A stretch of DNA of 64,000 nucleotides from Pelagibacteraceae bacterium AG-430-F16. Lineage in GTDB: Bacteria; Pseudomonadota; Alphaproteobacteria; Pelagibacterales; Pelagibacteraceae. The notes below the pieces were generated by a model that made no database searches, was not told the origin of the DNA, and was given only the letters and a program-made list of their open reading frames with translations. A program made the translations under genes and the position numbers. The DNA lies in contig QCOG01000001.1 in assembly GCA_003213015.1 (NCBI GenBank), positions 248,001 through 312,000 on the forward strand. Direction: 5' to 3'. This document shows, piece after piece, positions 35,003-42,965 of this stretch (its first letter is position 1; every line of letters starts with the position of its first letter).

Positions 35003-36268
35003 TTAAGGTTTATTTGATACTATATTTATGAATTTTTCAGCAATTAATTCGTAACCGCTCTTTGTGTAATGACCATAAATCCCAAAAATAAATATTTCTA
35101 AGTTATTTACATTATTGCTTTTAAAGTAATTATCAATATCCACAAATACTATATTTCTATCTTCAACAATTTTTTTAATTTTCGATTTTTGAAAATAATT
35201 TGCGATGGAGTATTTATTATTATATCTTGTCCAAGATGGTAAATAAACAAAGTAAAAATTACCATCCCACTTTTTAATTTCATTTTTCATTTTCAACATT
35301 ATTTCATCGAAATATTTGTAATTCACATTATGTTTTTTTTTGTAAAAAACTGATGATGTTAATAAAAGCTCTTTTAAAGTATTAAGTTCTAAAAAATCTT
35401 TCAGTTGTTCCTTAAATGGAATCTTTTTTGTAATAAAATTATCGTTTAAAATTTTTTCATCATTAATTTTTGATTGAAGGATCTCATAAAAAATACTTTC
35501 ATATTCTTTTAAAAAATCACTTACACTCTCATTAGAATCAAATAAATTTTGTGAATAATTGTCATTTAGATATTTTTTAAGAAATGTTTTTTCTTCAAAC
35601 ATCATATCTCTTAGATCATTGCCTTCGTAAAAAAGATAAAAAACATTTTTTGGTTTAAATCTTGAGGCATATTCTTTTGTTATAGCTAGGCTTATAAAAG
35701 GGCCGGTGCCTTTAACACCAAAGTTTGCTGTGTTATAATTAGATTTAGACATTATTTTTCCTGCAATATCATCAGAATTATTGAAAGGGAGTCCCTCCGC
35801 AAATGAGTCTCCCAAAATCATAATATCAATGTCATTATTATAAATTTCATTTCTATTTTTAAAACCGTATTTATCATTAACTATAATTTCTCTTTTTCCA
35901 GCTTCATTGTCACCCAGAGATAATTTATTTAGTGGACCCCTAAAGGGTATTTTTTGGTTTGAATTAATCTTGTTGTCTAAAAATTGTTTAATTTTTCCAT
36001 CAAAGTCAGAGAGATAAAGTACTTCAGTTGAGAATTTAAAAGAGGGGGAAATTTGATTATTTTTCTTTTTTTCCTCACTAAAAGCGTAAAAATCTTTTCT
36101 ATCATCAAAATTTTCAATTAGTTTACTCTTTTGTTTTCTAATTTGGTCAATTGAAATTTTCGTTAAACTAATATTTTTTTTAAGGAATATAAGAGATAAA
36201 AATTCTAACGCATAGATTGCCCCAATTAAATATATAAAAAAAATCAAAAATTTTTTCTTTACAGACAT
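35003..36268 (-). CDS. SGNH/GDSL hydrolase-like membrane-anchored protein
   Basis: 421 residues. One N-terminal helix (residues 7-29), a ~115-residue lysine-rich linker region, then an SGNH domain: DIMILGDSFAEGLP with Ser155, NFGVKGTGP, a GNDLRD segment and GHYTKSGYELIAE with His400 near the C-terminus. It probably acts on envelope polysaccharide in the periplasm. It resembles the protein at 24961-26034 in layout but not closely in sequence. The upstream 133 bases hold a GC-rich repeat element. Confidence 0.7.
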   Translation of the reverse strand: MSVKKKFLIFFIYLIGAIYALEFLSLIFLKKNISLTKISIDQIRKQKSKLIENFDDRKDFYAFSEEKKKNNQISPSFKFSTEVLYLSDFDGKIKQFLDNKINSNQKIPFRGPLNKLSLGDNEAGKREIIVNDKYGFKNRNEIYNNDIDIMILGDSFAEGLPFNNSDDIAGKIMSKSNYNTANFGVKGTGPFISLAITKEYASRFKPKNVFYLFYEGNDLRDMMFEEKTFLKKYLNDNYSQNLFDSNESVSDFLKEYESIFYEILQSKINDEKILNDNFITKKIPFKEQLKDFLELNTLKELLLTSSVFYKKKHNVNYKYFDEIMLKMKNEIKKWDGNFYFVYLPSWTRYNNKYSIANYFQKSKIKKIVEDRNIVFVDIDNYFKSNNVNNLEIFIFGIYGHYTKSGYELIAEKFINIVSNKP

Positions 36269-36299
36269 ATTTAAATTGGATTAAAGATTTCTGACAAGA

Positions 36300-36391
36300 T
36301 TGCAACAGTTTTTAGGATTTGATAATTTGATAATGCAAATTCAAATAAAAAATGATAAGGGGGCGTTCTGTTGCAAGGTGCCCCGAACCCC
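36300..36391. repeat. GC-rich inverted-repeat element between two minus-strand genes
   Basis: Two features lie here. TTGCAACAG at 36300-36308 is repeated inverted as CTGTTGCAA at 36368-36376. The latter sits inside a GC-rich island, roughly 36359-36391, in which GGGGGCGTTC can pair with either GCCCC or GAACCCC, mutually exclusive stems. On the minus strand it could terminate the small secreted protein gene or act as a leader of the SGNH gene. Its GC content is unlike the rest of the window. No known RNA family recognised. Confidence 0.45.
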
Positions 36392-36401
36392 ATGTAATAA
36401 T

Positions 36402-36608
36402 TTATCCTTTAAACATTCCTAATGCTTTACTAAGTAATTCCTCAGACTTAGCATGATCACCATTTTCATGAGCTTTCATCCCAGCATCTCTAAGCTCTTG
36501 AGCCTCAACAATTTTTGCATCAACACTCTTTGCCATCATTGGACACGAACCTGCAAACGCAGAGTTTGTGAATAGTAAAATAGATAAAATTAAAGTTAAT
36601 TTTTTCAT
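36402..36608 (-). CDS. Small secreted protein, unknown
   Basis: 68 residues. A clear signal peptide (MKKLTLILSILLFTNSAFA) is followed by a 49-residue mature protein beginning GSCPMMAKSVDAKI, one cysteine, and then a TPR-like helical segment (ELRDAGMKAHENGDHAKSEELLSKAL). It is probably periplasmic. GGATAATTATG upstream gives a usable ribosome binding site. Similar small helical proteins with a GxxAHxxGxHxxSxxxLxxA repeat occur in alphaproteobacteria; the role is unknown. Confidence 0.75.
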   Translation of the reverse strand: MKKLTLILSILLFTNSAFAGSCPMMAKSVDAKIVEAQELRDAGMKAHENGDHAKSEELLSKALGMFKG

Positions 36609-36717
36609 AATTATCCTTTCGTTAATTCGTATATATAAACTTTAATTTTTAATTTAAGCATCAGAGTGTCACACCATTTTAACTTTTAAACTAAAGATAG
36701 AATAAATATAATGAACT

Positions 36718-37020
36718 ATGTTTATAGCAATGAATCGTTTTAAAATTGTTCTTGGAAAAGAAAAAGAGTTTGAAGATGTTTGGAAAAATAGAGACACTCA
36801 TTTGAAAGGTGTGCCTGGTTTTAAAGAATTTCATTTAGTTAAGGGTGACACTAATGATGAGCATACTTTGTATGCGTCACATAGTATTTGGAATTCTAAA
36901 AATGATTTTATTAATTGGACTAAATCTGAAGCATTTAGATTGGCACATAAAAATTCTGGACAACACAAAGCGCTGTATTTAGGTCACCCGAATTTTGAGG
37001 GATTCGAGGTAATTCTTTAG
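36718..37020 (+). CDS. ABM-domain protein (antibiotic biosynthesis monooxygenase-like)
   Basis: 100 residues, a ferredoxin-like alpha/beta barrel domain. MNRFKIVLGKEKEFEDVWKNR, VPGFKEFHLVKGD, TLYASHSIWNSKNDFINW and SEAFRLAHK match the ABM/HmoA-IsdG pattern used for haem degradation or quinone oxidation. FRLAH holds a histidine that could be the haem ligand. Met5 is an alternative start. It stands alone on the plus strand between minus-strand genes. Confidence 0.75.
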   Translation: MFIAMNRFKIVLGKEKEFEDVWKNRDTHLKGVPGFKEFHLVKGDTNDEHTLYASHSIWNSKNDFINWTKSEAFRLAHKNSGQHKALYLGHPNFEGFEVIL

Positions 37021-37023
37021 ATA

Positions 37024-37164
37024 TTACAATTTTCCAACACTTAACCACGCGAAGGCAATAATTACTAACCAAATTAGTCCTTTAAATAAAAAGAAAAAAA
37101 AACTCCCTGCAATTATATATTTACCAATTTTGTTATTCTTAAAAAATTTTCTAATTGCCGTCAT
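37024..37164 (-). CDS. Small single-pass membrane protein, unknown
   Basis: 46 residues: a basic N-terminus (MTAIRKFFKNNKIGKYI) and two short or one long hydrophobic stretch (GSFFFFLFKGLIWLVIIAFAW). The ATG directly follows the TAG of the hydratase gene (TAGATG), so it is likely translated by re-initiation. No family recognised. It converges on the ABM gene, leaving three bases between the stops. Confidence 0.55.
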   Translation of the reverse strand: MTAIRKFFKNNKIGKYIIAGSFFFFLFKGLIWLVIIAFAWLSVGKL

Positions 37165-37938
37165 CTAACGAATTGAAGATTTTACAGTCCCGATTTTATC
37201 AATTTTTGCTACGTACATTCCTTTATTTTTTAAAGGAACAACACCCACTGTTGAACCCGTAAATACATAGAAATCAGAATTCAATTTTACCTTATCTTTT
37301 TTAATTTTATTCAAGACAAATCTAAGAGAATTGAGTGGATTAATATAAACGGAACTTGTATTTCCATTTACAACACTGCCAGTTTTAACATTCATGATGT
37401 TACATTTTAAATTTCCTATATTTACTTTTTTGAATTTCTTTTTTGGGCCGATTAAAAACTTAATGTTGGCGCCAAAATCACTTGCTAAATCACCTAAAAA
37501 TTTTATTCCTTGTTTTTTTTGTCTATAACCAACTACTTCAATACAAGGCATCATATGAGTAATGAATTTACTCACATTTTTCGTTGTAATTATTTTTTTA
37601 TTATCAAAAAATCTTTTATGAATTAAATATCCAACCTCCACTTCTATTCCTAAAGTCGAACGATTAATTTTTACTCCCTTACCACTTTTTAGGACATTAT
37701 TTTTAAAAATAGCAGAGTAGAAAGGTTCTTTTTCTTTTAATTTCTTTAAAACTGGCAAAGCAGTACCACCTGCTTTAAAGCCTATAATTTTAGTTTTAAT
37801 TTTAGACTCACAAATTTTTCTTATCTTTGTCGCATTTTTAATATTTTTCGTATACTTAATTGGAAGTGGGCTTATCAATTTATTTTTTTTGTAAGCATTA
37901 ACTAGTCTATCTGCAAGTATTTCGATCTCTTTTTTCAT
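37165..37938 (-). CDS. 2-keto-4-pentenoate hydratase-like protein (FAH superfamily)
   Basis: 257 residues. IIGFKAGGTA near 51-60, PFYSAIFKNNVL, IEVEVGYLI (metal-binding Glu residues) and the MMPCIEVVGYR segment match MhpD-like hydratases of the fumarylacetoacetate hydrolase superfamily. VFTGSTVGVVPLKNKG closes the active site. Such enzymes hydrate or decarboxylate 2-keto acids in catabolic pathways. No partner catabolic genes are adjacent, so the substrate is unknown. It starts one base inside the M23 peptidase gene. Confidence 0.75.
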   Translation of the reverse strand: MKKEIEILADRLVNAYKKNKLISPLPIKYTKNIKNATKIRKICESKIKTKIIGFKAGGTALPVLKKLKEKEPFYSAIFKNNVLKSGKGVKINRSTLGIEVEVGYLIHKRFFDNKKIITTKNVSKFITHMMPCIEVVGYRQKKQGIKFLGDLASDFGANIKFLIGPKKKFKKVNIGNLKCNIMNVKTGSVVNGNTSSVYINPLNSLRFVLNKIKKDKVKLNSDFYVFTGSTVGVVPLKNKGMYVAKIDKIGTVKSSIR

Positions 37939-38738
37939 TAATTTAATACACTTTCTGGATCTAATTTGACATCAAACCAATTTAATCTAACATCTAAATG
38001 AGGTCCTGTAGCGCGACCAGATTTCCCAACAGTGCCAATTGTATCTCCTTTTTTGACTTCTTGCCCCATTTCAACAAAAATTTCATTCATATGCATATAT
38101 AAAGTAGAAATTCCATGACCATGATCAAAAATTAATGTAGCTCCAGTATAATAAAGATCTTTTTCAGCTAGGGTAACCACTCCACTCAACATCGCTTTAA
38201 TTGGAGTTCCAGTTTTTTGAGCGTAATCTAAACCGTAGTGCGGCCACCTAGGTTTTCCATTCAAAATTCTTTGACTACCATAAACTCCAGTTATAATTGC
38301 ATTATCAACTGGAGTTATAAATTTATCTTTAAAATACGTTAAATCGGTATCAACAGCTCTTGCTTTTCCAATAAGTTTATTCTCTTTCCTAATTCTATCA
38401 TAAACCTCTTTGGGTGGTGTTACTTTTTTCTCAGGCAAGCCATCTATTCTTTGTATTTTATATTCTCTTTTTAAAACTTTTTTAACAAATTGATTTTTAA
38501 CTCCATTAAGAGTTTCAATTATAACAACATCATTTTTTCTATCTCTTCCAAGACCAAATGCAAAAAAACCATCCTTTGAAACTCTAACGCTTTTTTTATC
38601 TATTTGTATTTTAGCTCCTGGATCAGTTTTACCCAATATAAAGTGTCCTTGAATGAACCTACCCTCGAATTCAATTGCTTGGCTACTAAATTGAAAAAGT
38701 AAAAAAATTATTAGGTATTTGATTATTTTGAAGTCCAT
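37938..38738 (-). CDS. M23-family peptidase (LytM domain), secreted
   Basis: 266 residues with a signal peptide (1-21). An N-terminal beta domain (22-100) precedes the LytM domain from about 140. His167 and Asp171 (HYGLDYA) are zinc ligands, His216 is in YMHM, and His247 starts GPHLDVRLNW. The final ligand of the HxH motif is Asp249 instead of His, a variant I recall in many proteobacterial M23 proteins. It would cleave or regulate cleavage of peptidoglycan cross-links. Confidence 0.85.
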   Translation of the reverse strand: MDFKIIKYLIIFLLFQFSSQAIEFEGRFIQGHFILGKTDPGAKIQIDKKSVRVSKDGFFAFGLGRDRKNDVVIIETLNGVKNQFVKKVLKREYKIQRIDGLPEKKVTPPKEVYDRIRKENKLIGKARAVDTDLTYFKDKFITPVDNAIITGVYGSQRILNGKPRWPHYGLDYAQKTGTPIKAMLSGVVTLAEKDLYYTGATLIFDHGHGISTLYMHMNEIFVEMGQEVKKGDTIGTVGKSGRATGPHLDVRLNWFDVKLDPESVLN

Positions 38739-39490
38739 CCACCATCAACTAATAAAGAAGTTCCTGTAATCATTGATGCCTGATCAGAAGCAAGAAATAC
38801 TACAGCACTCGCTACATCAGAAAGCTCAGCAAACCTTCCTAGCGGAATATTCCCCAAAACCTCCCTCATAAATTTTTTGTCTTTTAAGAATTTACTTGTC
38901 ATGGGAGTGACAACAAATGTAGGACATACAGTGTTTACTCTTATATTGTATTTAGCAAGATCGATAGACATTCCTTTTGTAAGTCCTTCAAAACCAAATT
39001 TAGTCATATTATAAACACTTCTAATTGGCCCACCAACGTGACCCATTTGTGAAGACATATTAATAATAACACCTCCGACTTTTTTTCTATTTTTTAATTC
39101 AATCATTTTTAAAGTGCATAATTGTGCAATGTTGAAAGTAGCCACTGTATTAATCTTTACGACATACTCCATGTCTTTTCTTTTTACTTTTGTAAAATGT
39201 TCTGGAATATTTGTGCCAGCATTATTTATTAAAATATCTATTCTTTTTTGCGAATCTATTACTGATTTAATCTCAGAATATTTTGTTACATCGCAAACGT
39301 ACGATTTACACTTAGATCTAAATTTTTTAATGATTTTTGAGACCTGGTCTAAATCTTTTTTTGTTCTACTAACAATAATTAAACTAGCCCCAGCTTCAGC
39401 TAGAGCAATCGCGCAAGCTTTTCCTATTCCTTTCCCAGCACCAGTAACAAGAGCAATTTTATTTTTTAAATTTTGTTTTTTAAGAAACAT
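38723..39490 (-). CDS. SDR family oxidoreductase
   Basis: 255 residues. The cofactor motif TGAGKGIG lies at 16-23, NNAG at 89-92, and the catalytic triad is Ser146, Tyr160 and Lys164 (YNMTK). The C-terminal MITGTSLLVDGGWTS is classical. It is probably an NAD(P)-dependent dehydrogenase of a sugar or hydroxy acid; the substrate is unknown. It overlaps the M23 gene by 16 bases and ends one base from the TerC gene. Confidence 0.9.
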   Translation of the reverse strand: MFLKKQNLKNKIALVTGAGKGIGKACAIALAEAGASLIIVSRTKKDLDQVSKIIKKFRSKCKSYVCDVTKYSEIKSVIDSQKRIDILINNAGTNIPEHFTKVKRKDMEYVVKINTVATFNIAQLCTLKMIELKNRKKVGGVIINMSSQMGHVGGPIRSVYNMTKFGFEGLTKGMSIDLAKYNIRVNTVCPTFVVTPMTSKFLKDKKFMREVLGNIPLGRFAELSDVASAVVFLASDQASMITGTSLLVDGGWTSK

Positions 39491-39491
39491 T

Positions 39492-40070
39492 TCACAATAA
39501 TAGTACTTTTATATCGGTATAAATCAATTCTATTGCAACTATAAGAACTGCTAATAAACCAATCCAGGCAATCCATTTGTATTTTTTTATCCAACCAGAA
39601 ATTAATGTTGCAGCAGTCGCCATTAATATTATTGAGAGAGCAAGCCCAAATACTAATAAGTAGTAGTGATCTCTTGCGGCCCCAGCAACTCCTAAAACAT
39701 TATCTAAACTCATAGTTATATCTGCTAAAATGACTGTTGTGATAGCTTTCATAAAAGATGAGTTATCTATTTTAACGCTCTCTTTTTTTTCACTTTGTTT
39801 AACGACGTCAACATAAAGTTTATAACAAATGTACAACAGTAAAATTCCACCAACTAATCTTAATCCAGAAATTTGCAATAGATAAGCCGTTATAAGCGTA
39901 AATAGAATTCTTAAAACTACAGCAGCACCTATACCCCAAAAAATTATTTTTTTTCTTTGTTCTGCTGGAAATTGAGAAGCAACCATTCCGATTATAATTG
40001 CATTGTCTCCAGCAAGCACTAAATCAATAAAAATAATTTGAAAAAAAATTAAAATTTGTTCTGATAACAT
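39492..40070 (-). CDS. TerC family integral membrane protein
   Basis: 192 residues with about six membrane helices. FIDLVLAGDNAIIIGMVA near 14-31 and ADITMSLDNVLGVAGAA near 115-131 are the two conserved acidic repeats of TerC (YjbE-type). These proteins are implicated in metal efflux, often manganese, and tellurium resistance. It overlaps the GMC oxidoreductase gene by one base. No manganese riboswitch (yybP-ykoY) was seen upstream of it. Confidence 0.88.
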   Translation of the reverse strand: MLSEQILIFFQIIFIDLVLAGDNAIIIGMVASQFPAEQRKKIIFWGIGAAVVLRILFTLITAYLLQISGLRLVGGILLLYICYKLYVDVVKQSEKKESVKIDNSSFMKAITTVILADITMSLDNVLGVAGAARDHYYLLVFGLALSIILMATAATLISGWIKKYKWIAWIGLLAVLIVAIELIYTDIKVLLL

Positions 40071-41665
40071 TAAGAGCTCAGTATCATATCTGCACCCTTC
40101 TCAGCAATCATAATAGTGGGAGCATTTGTATTACCTGAAGTAATATTCGGCATAATAGAAGCATCTATAACTCTTAATTTATTAAGACCGTGAACTTTTA
40201 ATTTGTCTGAAACAACGGCCGACTGATCACTTCCCATTTTACAAGTACCAACAGGATGAAATATTGTTTGTGCGTAATGACTACAAGCTTTTACTATTTC
40301 TTCTATATCATTTAAATGTGAACCAGGCCTAAATTCTTCAGGCTCATATTTTTTAAACTCATTTGTTTCCATTACAATTTTCCTTATCAATTTAATTCCA
40401 TCAGCAGCAACTTTTCTATCTTCATCAGTAGACAAATAATTCATTTTAATCTTTGGGTTCACTTTTGTGTCATTACTACTTATTGATATTTCACCTCTAC
40501 TTGTTGGTCTAATATTTGCAACAGTTGGAGTAAAAGCATGGAAATCATGAAGATTTGCGCCTCCTAGTTTGTCAGTACTAATTGGTTGAATATGAAATTG
40601 TAAATTAGGCGTGTCTCTACTTGGATCACTTTTGGCAAACCCACAAAGCTGACTAGCTCCCATAGTCATTGGACCTTTTCTTTTAAATACATACTCAAGT
40701 CCAATTAACAGTTTGCCAAACACACTATTTATTTTTTTATTTAAAGTTTTTATATTTTTTACTTTATAAACTGGTCTAAACATAAGGTGATCTTGAAGAT
40801 TTTTGCCAACACCCTTGAGATCTTTAATAATATCAATTCCAAAATTTTTTATTTTTGAAGCTTCCCCAATTCCTGAAGTTTGGAGTATATGAGGGCTTCC
40901 AATTGACCCCGCACATAGTAGGATCTCTTTTTCAGCTTTAACGATAAAATTTTCATTTCCCTTTGAATAAGTAACGCTATCTGCGTTATTTCCATCAAAA
41001 TTAATTTTTTGAACATGACAGTTTGTCTCAATTTTTAAGTTTTTATTTTTTTTGATAGGATTTAAATAACCAACAGCTGTACTACATCTTAATCCATTCC
41101 TCTCTGTAACTTGAAAATAACCACACCCAAAATTATCTCCTTTGTTAAAATCATTTACTTTTGGAATACCAACCTCTTTTGCTGCATTCATGAAAACATC
41201 TAATATATCTAATTTTATTCTTTGATCTGATACGGCCAAGGGCCCTCCAACACCATGAAATTCGTCACCACCTCTCTCTTGATCTTCAGATTTAATGAAG
41301 TAAGGTAAAACATCTTTCCAAGCCCAACCAACATTTCCGAGTTGTCTCCATAAATCATAATCTTGCTCTTGACCTCTAATGTACAAAAGACCATTAATTG
41401 ATGAGCTACCACCTAAAGTTTTTCCTCTAGGATAGGGAATAGATACATTTTCCATACTCTCATCTGGCTCAGTTTTAAAACACCAATCTGTTTTAGGATT
41501 ATGCATTGTTTTATAATAACCAACTGGTATATGTATCCAAGGGTAAGTATCCTTGTCTCCCGCTTCTATTAATAAAACTTTATATTTATTTGTTTTAACT
41601 ATTCGATTAGCTAAAACACACCCAGCAGAACCTGCACCAATTATAATGTAATCAAATTTTTCCAT
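40070..41665 (-). CDS. GMC family oxidoreductase (choline/alcohol dehydrogenase-like)
   Basis: About 531 residues from ATG at 41665; a GTG at 41674 is also possible. FAD-binding YIIIGAGSAGCVLANRI is at the N-terminus, GKTLGGSSSINGLLYIRG is the GMC signature 1 and EILLCAGSIGSPHILQTSGIG signature 2. HYAQTIFHPVGTCKMG carries the active-site His. It oxidises an alcohol such as choline or a longer polyol; no betaine aldehyde dehydrogenase is adjacent. It is divergent from a TRAP transporter operon that may import its substrate. Confidence 0.88.
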   Translation of the reverse strand: MEKFDYIIIGAGSAGCVLANRIVKTNKYKVLLIEAGDKDTYPWIHIPVGYYKTMHNPKTDWCFKTEPDESMENVSIPYPRGKTLGGSSSINGLLYIRGQEQDYDLWRQLGNVGWAWKDVLPYFIKSEDQERGGDEFHGVGGPLAVSDQRIKLDILDVFMNAAKEVGIPKVNDFNKGDNFGCGYFQVTERNGLRCSTAVGYLNPIKKNKNLKIETNCHVQKINFDGNNADSVTYSKGNENFIVKAEKEILLCAGSIGSPHILQTSGIGEASKIKNFGIDIIKDLKGVGKNLQDHLMFRPVYKVKNIKTLNKKINSVFGKLLIGLEYVFKRKGPMTMGASQLCGFAKSDPSRDTPNLQFHIQPISTDKLGGANLHDFHAFTPTVANIRPTSRGEISISSNDTKVNPKIKMNYLSTDEDRKVAADGIKLIRKIVMETNEFKKYEPEEFRPGSHLNDIEEIVKACSHYAQTIFHPVGTCKMGSDQSAVVSDKLKVHGLNKLRVIDASIMPNITSGNTNAPTIMIAEKGADMILSS

Positions 41666-41734
41666 TTTAAGCACTATATCAAAAAAAAATAAAATTTATC
41701 GATTTATAAAGGGTTTTTTAGAATTAATTAAGCT

Positions 41735-41801
41735 AATTCCAACTTGTATATCCTCTTAATATTTGATTGGATATAGGGAATTAAATTTAACTTAAGAGGG
41801 G
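41735..41801 (+). promoter_or_regulatory. Putative regulatory RNA leader of dctP: hairpin with loop complementary to the Shine-Dalgarno region
   Basis: Two nested stems: AATTCC (41735-41740) with GGAATT (41777-41782), and TATATCC (41747-41753) with GGATATA (41769-41775), enclosing a 15-base loop. Bases 41752-41759, CCTCTTAA, are exactly complementary to 41792-41799, TTAAGAGG, which overlaps the ribosome binding site of dctP. The loop part TCTTAA could pair while the stem is intact, making an H-type pseudoknot that hides the start region. This is what translation-controlling riboswitches look like. No known class recognised. Confidence 0.55.
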
Positions 41802-41807
41802 AAAATA

Positions 41808-42899
41808 ATGAAAAAAATCATTTCATTGATGTTTGCGGCATTTTTAGTTCTTGGATTTATATCCAATGCTAGTGCTAAAACATTAAAATGTCAGACGGTT
41901 CTTAATACTAAGGCCGATGAAGTCAAAATGTTAAAAGACTTTACTGACACTGTAACAGCTCTTACTGATGGCTCATTGAAATTTGAAATTTTGCCAGCAG
42001 GAGCAGTTGTTGGAGTAAAAGAAACATTAGATGCGGTTGATAAAGGTTTAATTGACTGTGGATTTGCTTGGACACACTATTGGTCAGGTGATCACCCTGC
42101 AGCTATGTTATTTGGTTCACCAGTAGCAGGTGGTGGAGTAGGTATCGATAACTTAGCGTTTTTATCATGGTTCCAATATGGAGGTGGTAAAGAGTTGTAT
42201 GATCAATTGTGGAAAGAAATGGGAAGAGATATCAAAGGATTTATGCTTCAACCAGTTGGCCCAGAAGCTTTAGGTTGGTTTCCAAAACCAATTAAAGATA
42301 TGGCTGATTTTAGAAAATATAAATTCAGAACTCCTCCAGGAATTCCAGGACAAACTTACAAAGACATTGGTATAGCATCTGTTGCAATGGGTGGTGGAGA
42401 TATTCTTCCGGCATTAGAAGCAGGTACAATCGATGCGGCTGAGTGGTGTTGTCCAAAACCAGATTTAACATTTGGTTTTCAAAAAGTTTTAAAACATTAC
42501 TATCTACAAGGTTTACACCAAGTAGTAGTTAATGCTGACTTTTATATTACTGGAAAAACTTACAAAGCGATGACTGATCATGAGAAGAAATCTCTTGAAG
42601 TTGCTGCTAATGCTTCATTAGCTAAATCTTTAAGCTACAGAATCTATGAAAATGGAAAAGCTTTACAAGAATTAACTACAAAGCATGGTGTTATTTTAGA
42701 AGATACACCTTCAGATTACTTTAAAGAGTACATGGCAGCTGCAAAAGCTACATTGAACAAAAATGCACAACAAAATAAGTTTTTCAAAGAAGTGTACGAT
42801 TCAATGAAAGATTTTGCTGACGTTGCTGTTCCATTCTGGAGTGGTGCTCAAATGTCAAATGCTAAGCTAGGAATGGCTCACGCGGCGACATTGAAGTAA
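41808..42899 (+). CDS. dctP: TRAP transporter substrate-binding protein (DctP/TakP-like)
   Basis: 363 residues. Signal peptide 1-23 (ending NASA) then a DctP-family binding domain. KFRTPPGIPGQTYKDIG holds the conserved arginine that contacts the carboxylate, and GTIDAAEWCCPKPDLTFGFQKVLKHYY aligns best with the TakP-like group that binds 2-oxo acids. Ligand is not readable with confidence. AAGAGGGG is a very strong ribosome binding site in this AT-rich genome. The gene is followed by an intra-operon hairpin. Confidence 0.92.
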   Translation: MKKIISLMFAAFLVLGFISNASAKTLKCQTVLNTKADEVKMLKDFTDTVTALTDGSLKFEILPAGAVVGVKETLDAVDKGLIDCGFAWTHYWSGDHPAAMLFGSPVAGGGVGIDNLAFLSWFQYGGGKELYDQLWKEMGRDIKGFMLQPVGPEALGWFPKPIKDMADFRKYKFRTPPGIPGQTYKDIGIASVAMGGGDILPALEAGTIDAAEWCCPKPDLTFGFQKVLKHYYLQGLHQVVVNADFYITGKTYKAMTDHEKKSLEVAANASLAKSLSYRIYENGKALQELTTKHGVILEDTPSDYFKEYMAAAKATLNKNAQQNKFFKEVYDSMKDFADVAVPFWSGAQMSNAKLGMAHAATLK

Positions 42900-42921
42900 A
42901 AATATAAACTTTAAATTTATT

Positions 42922-42950
42922 AAGAGCGGGCTTTACAGTCCGCTCTTTTT
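42922..42950 (+). terminator. Hairpin between dctP and dctQ, attenuator or 3' stabiliser
   Basis: AAGAGCGGGC and GTCCGCTCTT form a ten-base stem (one G-T wobble) around a TTTACA loop, followed by a T run. It lies 22 bases after the dctP stop and 16 before dctQ. Partial termination here would give more binding protein than permease, which is common for binding-protein operons. Confidence 0.85.
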
Positions 42951-42965
42951 GCTTAAAATCTATAT

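Noticed and set aside
39492-40070. Manganese (yybP-ykoY) riboswitch before the TerC gene
   Set aside because: The gene overlaps its upstream neighbour by one base, leaving no leader to hold one.
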